Shown: piece by piece, positions 43,934 to 53,605 of the stretch | How the letters are laid out: each line of letters begins with the position of its first letter | Numbering within the stretch: the first letter of the stretch is position 1 | NCBI GenBank assembly: GCA_964489885.1 | Contig: CAZAZX010000004.1 | Span: forward strand, 42,495-106,494 | Direction of reading: 5' to 3' | DNA from: CAKOTZ01 sp964489885 | GTDB lineage: Bacteria; Bacillota; Clostridia; TANB77; CAG-508 | Length of the DNA stretch: 64,000 bases | Notes under the pieces: model-generated | The model's database searches: none | The model's input: only the letters and a program-made list of their open reading frames with translations | Told to the model about the DNA's origin: nothing | Position numbers and translations under genes: made by a program

Positions 43934-45595
43934 TTAAAAAATACCGTAAATATTTCCATCTGAATCTATTCCAATCCTTTCTGCAGAAGGTCTTTCAGGT
44001 AAACCAGGCATTGTATAGATATTACCTGTTAAAATTACAATAAATTCAGCACCAGCTTTTAATAACACGTCCTTTACATGAATACTATACTTGTCGTCAA
44101 TTTCCAACATTTTTGGATTATCAGATAAAGAATATTGCGTTTTAGCAATACAGATAGGAAACTTTCCATAACCTAATTTTTCGAACTTATTAATTTTTTC
44201 TAAAGAGTCTCCTTCAAAAATAACATCAGTAGCTCTATAAATATTTTTTGCAACTTTTAATATTTTATCTTTAATAGAATCATTCAAATTATATATGTAA
44301 TTCAAATTACTTTCATTTTTACTCAATTTTACGACTTTATTTGCTAAGTCTATAGCTCCATCTCCGCCTTTTGACCATGCTTCAACTAAACTTACTTCAA
44401 CACCTAATTTATTCATTTCATTTTCTAATACTTTTATCTCTTCATCAGTATCTTGAATATATTTATTTATTGCAACAACAACATTTACATTAAATTTATT
44501 TTTTAAATTGTCTATGTGAACTTTAAGATTGTTAATTCCATTTTTTAGAGCATCTATGTTAACTTTATCTAAATTATCATTTTCTGCTCCTCCATGATAC
44601 TTAAGTGCTTTAATTGTTGCAACACATACGACAACACTAGGTTTTATATTAGCAACTCTGCATTTTATATCTAGGAATTTTTCTGCCCCTAAGTCAGCTC
44701 CAAAGCCTGCTTCAGTAACAACATAATCTGCAAGTTTTAAAGCCATTTTTGTTCCAACTATACTGTTGCAACCATGAGCAATATTTGCAAATGGTCCTCC
44801 ATGAATAATAGCAGGAGTATTTTCAAGTGTTTGAACTAGGTTTGGATTAAACGCATTTTTTAACAACACAAGCAATGAGCCTTCGATTTTTAAATCCTTA
44901 ACCCTTATTGGTTCATCATTTTCATTAAAGCCAACAATTATATTAGATAATCTTCTCTTTAAATCTTCTAAGTCACTAGCCAAACAAAAAATTGCCATAA
45001 TCTCTGAAGCAACAGAAATATCAAAGCCATCTTCCCTTGGAATCATTCTTTTTTCGCCATTTAAATTAACTTCAATTTTTCTTAATGCTCTATCATTTAA
45101 ATCTAAGCATCTCTTCCATGTTACTTTTTTAAACTTCAATTTATTTCCAAAATAAATATGATTGTCTATGACAGCAGAAATTAAATTATTAGCCGATGTT
45201 ATAGCATGAATATCACCTGTAAAGTGAAGATTTATTTCTTCCATTGGCATAACTTGAGCATAGCCTCCGCCAGTTGCTCCACCCTTAATGCCAAAAACAG
45301 GTCCTAATGATGGCTCTCTTAAAGCCAATATAGACTTTTTATTTATCTTTCTAAGCCCATCTGCCAACCCTATTGATATTGTTGTTTTTCCTTCACCAAG
45401 AGGTGTTGGGTTAATTGCAGTAACAAGAATTAAATTACCATCTTTTTTATTAGCAATATTTTTGTAATATTTATTATTTATTTTAAGTTTATTTCTTCCG
45501 TAAAATTCTATGTAATCTTTTGGAATATCGAGTTCGCTTGCAATTTCATCTATAGGCTTTATTTTTGCATTCCTTGCTATTTCAATATCTTGCAT
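43934..45595 (-). CDS. fhs: formate-tetrahydrofolate ligase
   Basis: ATP-dependent synthesis of 10-formyl-THF from formate; in anaerobes it serves one-carbon supply or the Wood-Ljungdahl pathway. About 553 residues with TAINPTPLGEGKTTISIGLADGL (P-loop), REPSLGPVFGIKGGATGGGYAQVMPMEEINLHFTGD and GAEFIVILTGNIYTMPGLPERPSAERI. I choose ATG 45595 because AAGGGG is 9 bases upstream; an ATG at 45604 directly abuts that site. Confidence 0.96.
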   Translation of the reverse strand: MQDIEIARNAKIKPIDEIASELDIPKDYIEFYGRNKLKINNKYYKNIANKKDGNLILVTAINPTPLGEGKTTISIGLADGLRKINKKSILALREPSLGPVFGIKGGATGGGYAQVMPMEEINLHFTGDIHAITSANNLISAVIDNHIYFGNKLKFKKVTWKRCLDLNDRALRKIEVNLNGEKRMIPREDGFDISVASEIMAIFCLASDLEDLKRRLSNIIVGFNENDEPIRVKDLKIEGSLLVLLKNAFNPNLVQTLENTPAIIHGGPFANIAHGCNSIVGTKMALKLADYVVTEAGFGADLGAEKFLDIKCRVANIKPSVVVCVATIKALKYHGGAENDNLDKVNIDALKNGINNLKVHIDNLKNKFNVNVVVAINKYIQDTDEEIKVLENEMNKLGVEVSLVEAWSKGGDGAIDLANKVVKLSKNESNLNYIYNLNDSIKDKILKVAKNIYRATDVIFEGDSLEKINKFEKLGYGKFPICIAKTQYSLSDNPKMLEIDDKYSIHVKDVLLKAGAEFIVILTGNIYTMPGLPERPSAERIGIDSDGNIYGIF

Positions 45596-45615
45596 CGGCA
45601 CCATCCCCTTAAAAA

Positions 45616-46056
45616 TTAAAACATAATCCCAACAAGTATTCCAATTAATGCTCCAACAAATACTTCTTTTGGAGAATGACCTAAAACTTCAACAAGCTTT
45701 TCGTGAACTTCCCCAACATTAAGACCAGGAGTTTCTACAATTTTATTTAAAAGTTTTGCTTGCTTTCCTGCAGCTCTTCTAACACCAGCAGCATCATACA
45801 TTACAACTAAAGCAAATATAACAGCTAAACCGAATATTGAAGAATCAACACCATCATATTTTCCAATTAATGTTGCAAGAGAACAAACCACAGCAGAATG
45901 TGAACTTGGCATTCCTCCAGCACCTAATATGCGTTTAAAATTAAATTTTTTTTCCTTAATTAAATCCCAAAAAAGTTTGAATATTTGAATAAAAAGCCAT
46001 AGAAAAAAAGGTACATAAATAAATTTATTTGTTACAAAACTTACGAAATAATTCAT
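45616..46056 (-). CDS. divergent PAP2 family protein (YuiD-like, DUF212)
   Basis: 146 residues with about four membrane segments and the family signature GAGGMPSSHSAVVCSLATLIG, DAAGVRRAAGKQAKLLN and LKELLGH-like LVEVLGHSPKEVFVGALIGI. The Ser-Ser-His motif resembles acid phosphatases, so a lipid-phosphate phosphatase activity is possible but unproven. It lies between xseB and fhs. Confidence 0.9.
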   Translation of the reverse strand: MNYFVSFVTNKFIYVPFFLWLFIQIFKLFWDLIKEKKFNFKRILGAGGMPSSHSAVVCSLATLIGKYDGVDSSIFGLAVIFALVVMYDAAGVRRAAGKQAKLLNKIVETPGLNVGEVHEKLVEVLGHSPKEVFVGALIGILVGIMF

Positions 46057-46071
46057 TTCAATTAATCCTTT

Positions 46072-46302
46072 CTATTCATTTGGTTGCACAAAGTTTTCTT
46101 CTGTCAATCCATCTTCATTTTTTATTAAAATATTAATCTTCTTTTCAGCATTTTGTAACATTTGGTTACATTCTTTAGATAATTTAATGCCTAATTCAAA
46201 TTTCTTTACTGACTCTTCAAGGTTTAACTTTCCAGTTTCTAACTCTTGAACAACAGTTTCTAATTGTTTCAATTTTTCTTCAAATGATAATTCTTTATCC
46301 AT
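46072..46302 (-). CDS. xseB: exodeoxyribonuclease VII small subunit
   Basis: 76 residues with the family layout SFEEKLKQLETVVQELETGKLNLEESVKKFELG and KLSKECNQMLQNAEKKI. The small subunit binds along XseA and helps degrade single-stranded DNA. In many Firmicutes xseA is directly upstream; here a 153-residue anchored protein gene separates them. Confidence 0.95.
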   Translation of the reverse strand: MDKELSFEEKLKQLETVVQELETGKLNLEESVKKFELGIKLSKECNQMLQNAEKKINILIKNEDGLTEENFVQPNE

Positions 46303-46325
46303 ATAAAAATCCCTTCTTCAACAAT

Positions 46326-46787
46326 TTATTGCATTTCTACTTTATTTGAATTAATATCAACGTTATACCAAACAACAACACTTGTAGTTTCTTTATTTCT
46401 TACACTAACAACATATTTTCCGTTTCCTTTTTCTTCATCTACATAAAAATAAACACTATCGTCTTTTCCCCAATCTTTTTTTACAAGCTGTATAGCTTTA
46501 TTTTTATCGTTTGAGGAATCTGTAACTTCACTACTTTTTTGTACATTTTCATATTTTATGCTTTCATTTTTAGTTGTATTTTCGGTATTTACAATATTTT
46601 CTTCTATATAGTTGTTCATTACATTTTCTATTGCAGAATTTGTAATATCATTAACAACAAATTGATTTTCTACAGTATTAACCTGTTTATCGTCTTCAGT
46701 TTTATTTAAAATTGACTTAGCTAAAAATATTACAACTGCAATAGCCAACACAATAAGAACAATCATTAATATGCCTTTTTTATTCAA
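46326..46787 (-). CDS. membrane-anchored hypothetical protein
   Basis: 153 residues: TTG start after GGAGATGG, one N-terminal membrane segment (about 5-24), an Asn/Thr/Glu-rich linker and a C-terminal domain (KAIQLVKKDWGKDDSVYFY, then VSVRNKETTSVVVWYNVDI) that resembles PepSY-type small exported domains. It lies inside the xseA-xseB pair, so it may be exported and unrelated to DNA repair. Function unknown. Confidence 0.6.
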   Translation of the reverse strand: MNKKGILMIVLIVLAIAVVIFLAKSILNKTEDDKQVNTVENQFVVNDITNSAIENVMNNYIEENIVNTENTTKNESIKYENVQKSSEVTDSSNDKNKAIQLVKKDWGKDDSVYFYVDEEKGNGKYVVSVRNKETTSVVVWYNVDINSNKVEMQ

Positions 46788-46804
46788 ATCAATCCATCTC
46801 CTCT

Positions 46805-47995
46805 TTAAATGACTTTTGCATTTTTTTCTCCGTCTGCAAATCTCATTTTAACTATATCTCCACTTTTTAATAAATTTGCACTCTTCACAATTATATTATT
46901 ATCTTTTTCAACTATAGAGTATCCCCTTGTCAATGTTTTAAGTGGACTTAAAGCATCTAATTTTGAAATAAGTGCAGTCGTATCTGTTTTAACCTCATTA
47001 ATCTTAATTTTTGTACTATTTTCAATACTTTTTATATAATTATCAATAATAATATAATCTTCATTTATTTTTTGCAACGGATCAGTAAAGACTGCTGAAT
47101 TCATTAACTTTTCATATCTTAATTTAATCAATTCAACCTTCTTTTCAAGTGCCATACAGCATCTTTTATTATATAAAGCTAATTTTTTTTGTAATTCTGA
47201 AATATCAGTTACTGCAAGTTCAGCAGCTGCTGAAGGTGTTGGTGCTCTTAAATCTGCAACAAAATCGGCGATAGTAAAATCTGTTTCATGTCCGACAGCA
47301 GAAATAATTGGTATTTGAGAATTGTATATTGCTTTTGCAACTATTTCTTCATTAAATGGCCAAAGATCCTCTAACGAACCTCCGCCCCTTGCTAAAATTA
47401 AAACATCAGCAAGTTTTTTTTCATTCATAATATTTATTGCATCTGCAATTTTAACTCCCGCACCTTCTCCTTGAACTGGTACAGGTAATAAACGTATGTA
47501 TACATTAGGATTTCGTCTTGTTGAAACATTTATAATATCTCTTATAACTGAACCTGTTTTAGATGAAAGAACACCTATAACTTTTGGCATAAATGGAATT
47601 GGTCTTTTATGGTTTTTGTCAAAATAGCCTTCAGATTCAAGTTTTTTCTTCAATTGCTCGTAAGCTTTATATAGGTTGCCTATTCCATCTTCCTTCATCG
47701 CCTTGCAATAAATTTGATAAACTCCATCACGTTCAAAAACAGCAACACTTCCAAGAATTACTACTTTCATTCCGTCTTTTGGTTCAAAATTTAAAGTTGA
47801 AGCAGATGATTTAAACATAATACATTTTACAAGACAATTTTCATCCTTCAAAGTGAAATATAAATGACCAGTATAATGATGTTTAAAATTAGATATTTCG
47901 CCTCTTATATATACTGTATTTAAAAATTCATCATTTGCAATTTTATCTTTAACATATTTATTTAATTGAGTAACAGTAATTGGCTCAGGTCTCAA
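46805..47995 (-). CDS. xseA: exodeoxyribonuclease VII large subunit
   Basis: 396 residues: OB-fold N-terminus (TVTQLNKYVKDKIANDEFL, VYIRGEISNFKHHYTGHLYFTLKDE), catalytic region with GVLSSKTGSVIRDI, LARGGGSLEDLWPFNEE and ISAVGHETDFTIADFVADLRAPTPSAAAE, and a coiled-coil tail. TTG start at 47995 after AAGGAG, 3 bases past the nusB stop, so the two are coupled. Confidence 0.96.
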   Translation of the reverse strand: MRPEPITVTQLNKYVKDKIANDEFLNTVYIRGEISNFKHHYTGHLYFTLKDENCLVKCIMFKSSASTLNFEPKDGMKVVILGSVAVFERDGVYQIYCKAMKEDGIGNLYKAYEQLKKKLESEGYFDKNHKRPIPFMPKVIGVLSSKTGSVIRDIINVSTRRNPNVYIRLLPVPVQGEGAGVKIADAINIMNEKKLADVLILARGGGSLEDLWPFNEEIVAKAIYNSQIPIISAVGHETDFTIADFVADLRAPTPSAAAELAVTDISELQKKLALYNKRCCMALEKKVELIKLRYEKLMNSAVFTDPLQKINEDYIIIDNYIKSIENSTKIKINEVKTDTTALISKLDALSPLKTLTRGYSIVEKDNNIIVKSANLLKSGDIVKMRFADGEKNAKVI

Positions 47996-47998
47996 CTT

Positions 47999-48421
47999 TT
48001 ATTCTCCTTCTACAGCTAAATTTTCTTGTTTTACAACACTAGCTAAAATCCCATTAATAAAAACAGGAGATGTATCATCACCATATTTTTTAGCAAGTTC
48101 AACTGCTTCATTTATTACAACCTTATATGGCAATTTTATAATAACCATTTCATATATAGCTAATTTTAATATTGCTATATTGATTTTTGATATTCTATTT
48201 ATTTCCCAATCTTTCTTTAAATTTTTTTCGATAATTTTCAAAATTTGTTCTGAATTTTTTTGAACTCCTTCTGCCACATCTTTTATATAGTCTATTGCCT
48301 TTTCATCTGTAATATTATAATTTTCAATAAAAAGATTTAGGTTTTCTTCGCTGTTATCTTTTTGAATTTCAACACCATATAAGAATTTAAAAGCCGATTC
48401 TCTTGAACTTGACCTATTCAT
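47999..48421 (-). CDS. nusB: transcription antitermination factor NusB
   Basis: About 140 residues, all-helical NusB fold: SSRESAFKFLYGVEIQ, LIEKNLKKDWEINRISKINIAILKLAIYEM and INEAVELAKKYGDDTSPVFINGILASV. Acts with NusE at boxA in rRNA operons. Start ATG 48421 after TGGAGG; a frame further upstream has no ribosome binding site. Directly followed by xseA. Confidence 0.95.
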   Translation of the reverse strand: MNRSSSRESAFKFLYGVEIQKDNSEENLNLFIENYNITDEKAIDYIKDVAEGVQKNSEQILKIIEKNLKKDWEINRISKINIAILKLAIYEMVIIKLPYKVVINEAVELAKKYGDDTSPVFINGILASVVKQENLAVEGE

Positions 48422-48445
48422 GATATCCTCCATTAATTTTAAATT

Positions 48446-48469
48446 AGGGCGAAGAACTAACCTCGCCCT
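48446..48469. terminator. hairpin between the DUF2273 gene and nusB
   Basis: Stem AGGGCGA / TCGCCCT with a 10-base loop, followed on the minus strand by a weak AT tract. Probably a partial terminator or mRNA processing site separating the Asp23 cluster from nusB. Confidence 0.5.
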
Positions 48470-48481
48470 CAAATAAATATT

Positions 48482-48685
48482 CTATAATTTATCAATGAAA
48501 TTTTTTAATTTATTTTTAACATCAATCTTATTTCTTTGTATGTAATTTCCTATAAAAATACCTAATGCAATAAATATTAATGCAATAATTAATTCATATA
48601 ATTTAGTACATAAAATAAGTATTGCAATTATTGCTCCAATTATTGCACCTTTATATTGTTCCCAAAATTCTTTAAAACTGTCCAT
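48482..48685 (-). CDS. DUF2273 small membrane protein of the Asp23 cluster
   Basis: About 67 residues: MDSFKEFWEQYKGAIIGAIIAI is typical of DUF2273, with two membrane segments and a basic tail. Encoded just after amaP. Known only as a companion of Asp23/AmaP. ATG 48685 after TGGAGG. Confidence 0.85.
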   Translation of the reverse strand: MDSFKEFWEQYKGAIIGAIIAILILCTKLYELIIALIFIALGIFIGNYIQRNKIDVKNKLKNFIDKL

Positions 48686-48706
48686 AAAAACCTCCATACG
48701 AATTAA

Positions 48707-49264
48707 CTATTCTTCAATTGTATTTTTCTCTTGTGCAATATTCTTTACTTTAATGTTAACTTCCTTAACTTCTAATTCAGCTGTCTTTTTAATTGCCTCT
48801 TTGATTTTAGTTTGTAGATTAGAAGACAAGTCTTTAATTACAGCATCTTGATGAACATATAAATTAACAAAAACGCTTATATTATTTTCGCTGTCTACAA
48901 CAACCTTACTTGTAACATTTTCTGCTCCATTAAATCCCTTAGCAACAGAAGCAATTAAACTTTCTAAAGTTTCTTTTGAAATTAATAATTTTCCATCGCT
49001 ATTTTCTAAGATTATTCCTCCCTTTTGTCCATCATTTGAAGAATCATATGATGTGAAGAATATACATTTTATTGCAATTAATATAAATATTACTGATATA
49101 GCTAATACTACTGTAGATATGTTTGGAGCTTGTAGAGCATAGCGAACAAAATTTCCAGCAGTATCTATATCAAGCCATCCAAAAATAAACAAACACATTA
49201 AAATAGAAAGTATAAGGGCAACGTATGAAAATAAAACCAATGCTATTTTCTCTATAATTTTCAT
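48707..49264 (-). CDS. amaP: alkaline shock response membrane anchor protein AmaP
   Basis: 185 residues: two N-terminal membrane segments (about 8-27 and 50-70) and an Asp23-like C-terminal domain (KLLISKETLESLIASVAKGF, VNLYVHQDAVIKDLSSNLQTKIKEAI). In Staphylococcus AmaP tethers Asp23 to the membrane and the pair affects cell-wall stress. It follows the asp23 gene by 29 bases. Confidence 0.88.
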   Translation of the reverse strand: MKIIEKIALVLFSYVALILSILMCLFIFGWLDIDTAGNFVRYALQAPNISTVVLAISVIFILIAIKCIFFTSYDSSNDGQKGGIILENSDGKLLISKETLESLIASVAKGFNGAENVTSKVVVDSENNISVFVNLYVHQDAVIKDLSSNLQTKIKEAIKKTAELEVKEVNIKVKNIAQEKNTIEE

Positions 49265-49293
49265 TTCAATAGTCCTTTCTAATAAAACTCAAA

Positions 49294-49725
49294 TTATTCC
49301 TTTGTTTCAGCATCAGAATCTGTTGGTTGTTCTTCATCTTTCTTTTCTTGTTGTGTATTTACACCTTGAACATGAACATTTACATTTGTAACCTTTAAAC
49401 CTGTCATATTTTCAACAGCTTTTTTAATTCTATTTTGAATTTCAAAAGCAATATCAGGAATTCTTGTACCATATTCAACAATTATGCTTACATCAACTTT
49501 AGCTGTCTTTCCATTAACTTCAACTTTAATTCCTTTGCTTAAATTTTTCTTTCCACTAAATACTTCAGAAATTCCTCCTGCAATTCCTCCTGCCATACTA
49601 TAAACTCCTGGTATTTCAGAAACAGCAACACCAGCTATTACAGAAACAACTTCATCAGCTATTTGTATTGTGTTATCCTCATTATTTTCCTCTACTACAT
49701 TTTCAACATTTTCATTATTTTCCAT
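49294..49725 (-). CDS. Asp23/Gls24 family envelope stress protein
   Basis: 143 residues with the Asp23 core IQIADEVVSVIAGVAVSEIPGVYSMAGG, GIKVEVNGKTAKVDVSIIVEYG, and QNRIKKAVENMTGLKVTNVNVHVQGV, flanked by acidic low-complexity ends. First gene of the asp23-amaP-DUF2273 unit, with its own promoter (49777-49805) and an AGGAGGAG site. Confidence 0.92.
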   Translation of the reverse strand: MENNENVENVVEENNEDNTIQIADEVVSVIAGVAVSEIPGVYSMAGGIAGGISEVFSGKKNLSKGIKVEVNGKTAKVDVSIIVEYGTRIPDIAFEIQNRIKKAVENMTGLKVTNVNVHVQGVNTQQEKKDEEQPTDSDAETKE

Positions 49726-49776
49726 TATAAATCTCCTCCTATAAATTTATTTATAAAAATTAAAATTCCATTTCAT

Positions 49777-49805
49777 AGTATATCAATTAATAAAGTTTTT
49801 TACAA
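49777..49805 (-). promoter_or_regulatory. probable promoter of the Asp23 cluster
   Basis: On the minus strand TTGTAA (49800-49805) and TATACT (49777-49782) are separated by 17 bases, about 52 bases upstream of the Asp23 start. Confidence 0.5.
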
Positions 49806-49821
49806 CAGTTTTTTTAATTTT

Positions 49822-50790
49822 TTACATAAAAGTTTCAAAAAGTTCAATTTTATTTCCATTTAAAAAATTACTAATTGACATTTTTTTTGAGTTTTCTGCC
49901 TGGATTTCTAAAACAGATAAAAAACCGTCAATACACTTAATATATAAACCTCTTTTTTTGTCTACAAATACTATTGTTCCATACGGCTTTGAATCTATTT
50001 CCTTTTCATTAAGATTTATACCTTCTATTCCCTTTATAACATCGACTTTCCAAAGTTTTACTTTCTTTCCTCTCCAAAAGCAATATGCTCCCATTATAGG
50101 GTTAAGTCCCCTAACTAGATTTTTTATTTGATTTGCGTTAAGTTTATTCCAGTCAATTTTTGACATCTGTTTATCTAGCATAGGAGCTATTGAAGCTTCT
50201 CCTGTTTGTTTAATTCTAGGTGCCTTATTTTCATAAATAAGTTTTATGGTTTCCACTAATTTATCAGCACCAATATCAGCTAATCTATTCCACAATTCAC
50301 CCATTGTTTCGTTATCATCTATTTTTACCTCTTGTTTTAAAATCATGTCTCCAGTATCCATTGTTTCATCCATATACATTGTAGTAACACCTGTTATTTT
50401 ATCTCCATTTAAAACAGCCCATTGAACTGGCGCAGCTCCTCTATATTTAGGAAGCAATGATCCATGTAAATTTATACATCCTAATTTAGGTATATCCAAA
50501 ATTTGTTTTGGCAATATTTTACCATAGGCAACAACGACAATTAAGTCAGGGTTTAAGTTCTTAATTTCATTATAAAATTCATTATTTTCTTTTAATTTTT
50601 GTGGTTGAAGTACTTTAATTTTCTTTTCTAAAGCATATTCTTTTACAGGTGATGGTATAAATTTCATACCTCTTCCCTTTTGTTTATCTGTATTAGTTAC
50701 AACAGCAGATACTTCATAACCCGCATCTATAATTCTTTCAAGTGATATTTTTGCAAAATCTGGTGTACCCATAAAAACTAAATTTGGCAT
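49822..50790 (-). CDS. fmt: methionyl-tRNA formyltransferase
   Basis: Formylates initiator Met-tRNA with 10-formyl-THF. 322 residues: VFMGTPDFAKISLERI at the start, VVAYGKILPKQIL, NLHGSLLPKYRGAAPVQWAVLNGD (catalytic Asn/His) and TGVTTMYMDETMDTGDMI, with the C-terminal tRNA-binding domain. Follows def, its partner, by 13 bases. With fhs in the same block, the formyl supply and its use are encoded close together. Confidence 0.96.
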   Translation of the reverse strand: MPNLVFMGTPDFAKISLERIIDAGYEVSAVVTNTDKQKGRGMKFIPSPVKEYALEKKIKVLQPQKLKENNEFYNEIKNLNPDLIVVVAYGKILPKQILDIPKLGCINLHGSLLPKYRGAAPVQWAVLNGDKITGVTTMYMDETMDTGDMILKQEVKIDDNETMGELWNRLADIGADKLVETIKLIYENKAPRIKQTGEASIAPMLDKQMSKIDWNKLNANQIKNLVRGLNPIMGAYCFWRGKKVKLWKVDVIKGIEGINLNEKEIDSKPYGTIVFVDKKRGLYIKCIDGFLSVLEIQAENSKKMSISNFLNGNKIELFETFM

Positions 50791-50803
50791 AAATTCCTCC
50801 GAT

Positions 50804-51283
50804 TTAATTATTTTCTTGTTGTATTATTTCAAGAGTTCCTTCCTCCATTTTATCTACAAATAATTCTCCATCTAAATGATCAATTTCATGTGCCAAAGCT
50901 TGTGCAAGTAAGCCTTTACCTCTTACTTTAACTTTTTCTCCTTTTACATTCAAAGCTTCAACAACTATCTGTTCTGGTCTTTCTACTTTTGCAAATTTGT
51001 TTGGAAAACTTAAACAACCTTCTTCAACAACTTGTACACCCTTTTGTTTTAATATTACCGGATTTATTAATGCCATTGGTCCATTATCATCATATAAATC
51101 TATTACTATAACTCTTTTTAAAATTCCAACTTGTGGTGCTGCAAGGCCTAGACCATTATATTTATGCATTGTTTCAATCATATCATCTACTAAAGTTAAA
51201 ATTTTTTCATCAATTTTTTCTACTTCTTTTGATTTTTTTCTTAGTATTTCATCGCCTTCAAGTCTAATATTTCTTATTGCCAT
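50804..51283 (-). CDS. def: peptide deformylase
   Basis: Removes the N-formyl group from new proteins. 159 residues, type 1-like: GLGLAAPQVG (motif 1), EGCLSFPN (motif 2, metal Cys) and LAHEIDHLDGELF (motif 3, HExxH variant QALAHEIDH). Located priA-def-fmt, the common Firmicutes order. ATG after AAGGAG. Confidence 0.96.
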   Translation of the reverse strand: MAIRNIRLEGDEILRKKSKEVEKIDEKILTLVDDMIETMHKYNGLGLAAPQVGILKRVIVIDLYDDNGPMALINPVILKQKGVQVVEEGCLSFPNKFAKVERPEQIVVEALNVKGEKVKVRGKGLLAQALAHEIDHLDGELFVDKMEEGTLEIIQQENN

Positions 51284-51302
51284 CTAACTCCTTCCTTTCA
51301 TT

Positions 51303-53544
51303 TTAAGTCATATTACTTGGATTTACATCAAAAGTTACTCTTGTATTTTTATATTTAGAATTATAATATGAATTTAAAATCTTATTGATAGAATTCATTA
51401 TACTAGCATTAAATTTGCATTTAATTAAAATTCTCCATCTATATCTATTTTTTATTTTATTAATAGGCGATGGTACTGGTTGAAATACAAATATATCCAT
51501 ATTTGTATTAGAAAAAATCCTATTTAATTTTTTATATAAAAATTGAGCAACTTCTATCGTTGTCTTTTCATCTCTTGAACTAATATTTCCTATTATTATA
51601 TCGTAAAATGGCGGATATTTCAACTGCTTTCTTATTTTTATTTCATCTGCATAAAATTTATCATAATTTTGTTCTTTTGAATATTCAATAGCAAAATTAT
51701 CTCTGTTATATGTTTGAATTATTACTCTACCTGGTAGTTTTTCTCTTCCAGCACGCCCTGCTACCTGTGTTAGTATTTGAAAAGTTCTTTCACTTGCTCT
51801 ATAATCATCAATATTTAAGCTAGTATCAGCAGCAATTACTCCAACCAAAGTAACATTAGGAAAATGATGTCCCTTTACAACCATTTGAGTTCCAATTAGT
51901 ATATCAATTCCATCTTTTTTAAATGACTCCAGAATTAATTCATGTGAATTCTTCTTTGTTACTGTATCAACATCCATTCTAATTGTTGTTGCCTTAGGGA
52001 ATAAATCATGAATTTCTTGTTCAAGTTTTTGTGTTCCTGCGCCAAAATATTTAACTTTTTTACTATGGCATATTGGGCATTCAGTAATATACTTTGTTTC
52101 AAATCCACAATAATGACATTTTAAAGCTCCATCATTTTTATGATATGTTAAAGCAATATTACAATTTTTACACTTTGCCGTAAATCCGCAATCTCTACAC
52201 ATCACAAATGTTGAAAAACCTCTTCTATTCAAGAAAAGTATAGTTTGTTTTTTATATTTTAGATTTTTTTCTATTTCCTCCTTTAATCTATTGCTAATCA
52301 TTGATTTATTTCCATTAGCAAGTTCATTTCTTAAATCAACTATTTCTACTGTTGGTAAATTAGATTTATTAGCCCTGTTTTTTAGCAAAAGCAATTTCAT
52401 TTTACCATTTTTTGCATAATAAAAATCATTTATATCAGGTGTAGCACTACCTAAAACCAATGGGATGTTGTTGATATTACAAAAATATTTTGCAATATCC
52501 TTTGCTTGATATCTTGGTGACATATCTGATTTATATGAACTATCATGTTCTTCATCAATTATTACAATTCCAAGTTTGGGTATAGGTGCAAAAATTGCAG
52601 ATCTAGCTCCAATAACAATATTTGCCTGTCCTTCTTTAATTCTATTCCATTCATCATAACGTTCACCAATTGAAAGTTTGCTATGAAGCACAGCAATTTG
52701 TTGTCCAAATCTTGCTAAAAATCTATTAACCATTTGTGGTGTAAGCGAAATTTCTGGTACTAATACTATTGCCTGTTTTCCTTTTTTTAATACTTCTTCT
52801 ATTAATTGTAGATAAACTTCTGTTTTACCGCGATCCAGTTACACCGTAAAGTAGAAATTGTTGAAAATTATTATTATCTATGCACTCTTTAACACTATCG
52901 AATGCGTATTTTTGTTCATCATTTAAAACTAACTTTTGATCTCGTTTTACTTCTTTATTTTTAAATGGGTTTCTTTTTATTTGCTCTTCTACAAATTCTA
53001 AATATCCATTTTTTTCTAAAGTATTCAAAATAGCAATAGATGTATCAGTATAGTTTTGTAAATCCACAGAATGAATCCCTTCATTTTCAAATAAAAATTG
53101 TAAAACCCTTATTTGTTTTGGGCTTTTCAAAATTTTATCTTCTATATCATTTTCTATTTCTTCTACTGATTTAGTTAAATATACAAATCTACCAGTTTTT
53201 TCTTTTATTTTATTTTCTTGAATTTCACTAGATGTTCCAGGAGGTATCATCAATTTTATTGCATCAAAAATATTACAAAAATATCTTTGTGACATATAAT
53301 TTGCCAAAATTATGTTTTTTTCTGATATTCCTTCATCTATAATAGATAAAATTTTTTTGTTAGCAAATTCTGAAGAATCTTTCAATTTCATAACAAAGCC
53401 TTCTTTTGGCCTTTTGCTATTACCAAATGGTACCAAAACTCTATTACCGATTTTTATTTCATTTTCTATCTCATCTGGAACACAATAATCAAAAACTTTA
53501 TTTAATTGTTTTGCACTTGCATTTAATATTATCTCCGCAAACAT
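51303..53544 (-). CDS. priA: primosomal replication helicase PriA, read through a +1 shift at CGG
   Basis: Restarts stalled forks by loading the replicative helicase. ATG 53544 (MFAEIILN) after AGGAGAG. The 3'-DNA-binding domain precedes LLYGVTGS, where the 0 frame reads TCG CGG TAA. Skipping C gives GGT AAA ACA GAA: the Walker A P-loop GVTGSGKTEVYLQLI. The rest is complete: VIIDEEHDSSYK (DEEH box), LGSATPD, the zinc module (CRDCGFTAKCKNC, CHYCGF, CPICHSKKV) and QVAGRAGREKLPGRVIIQT. Total about 746 residues, normal. A shift inside the P-loop means no part product could be active. Confidence 0.93.
52828..52830 (-). other. +1 frameshift site, CGG-T read as Gly (priA Walker A)
   Basis: Codons GGA TCG CGG TAA in frame 0; GGA TCG (C) GGT AAA ACA after skipping C, restoring G-S-G-K-T of Walker A. 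P-site codon TCG, fourth base T. A stop follows CGG directly, so without the shift no more residues could be added. Confidence 0.85.
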
Positions 53545-53561
53545 TTTCTCTCCTATTGAAC

Positions 53562-53595
53562 AAAGCGACAAAGTCACACGAGACTAAGTCGCTTT
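53562..53595. terminator. hairpin between glyS and priA
   Basis: Stem AAAGCGAC-AGTC / GACT-GTCGCTTT, GC-rich for this region and followed by TTT-containing sequence on the minus strand. Probably ends the glyS message and separates it from priA; its tail reaches into the priA leader just upstream of the ribosome binding site. Confidence 0.6.
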
Positions 53596-53605
53596 TGTCC
53601 TAGTA

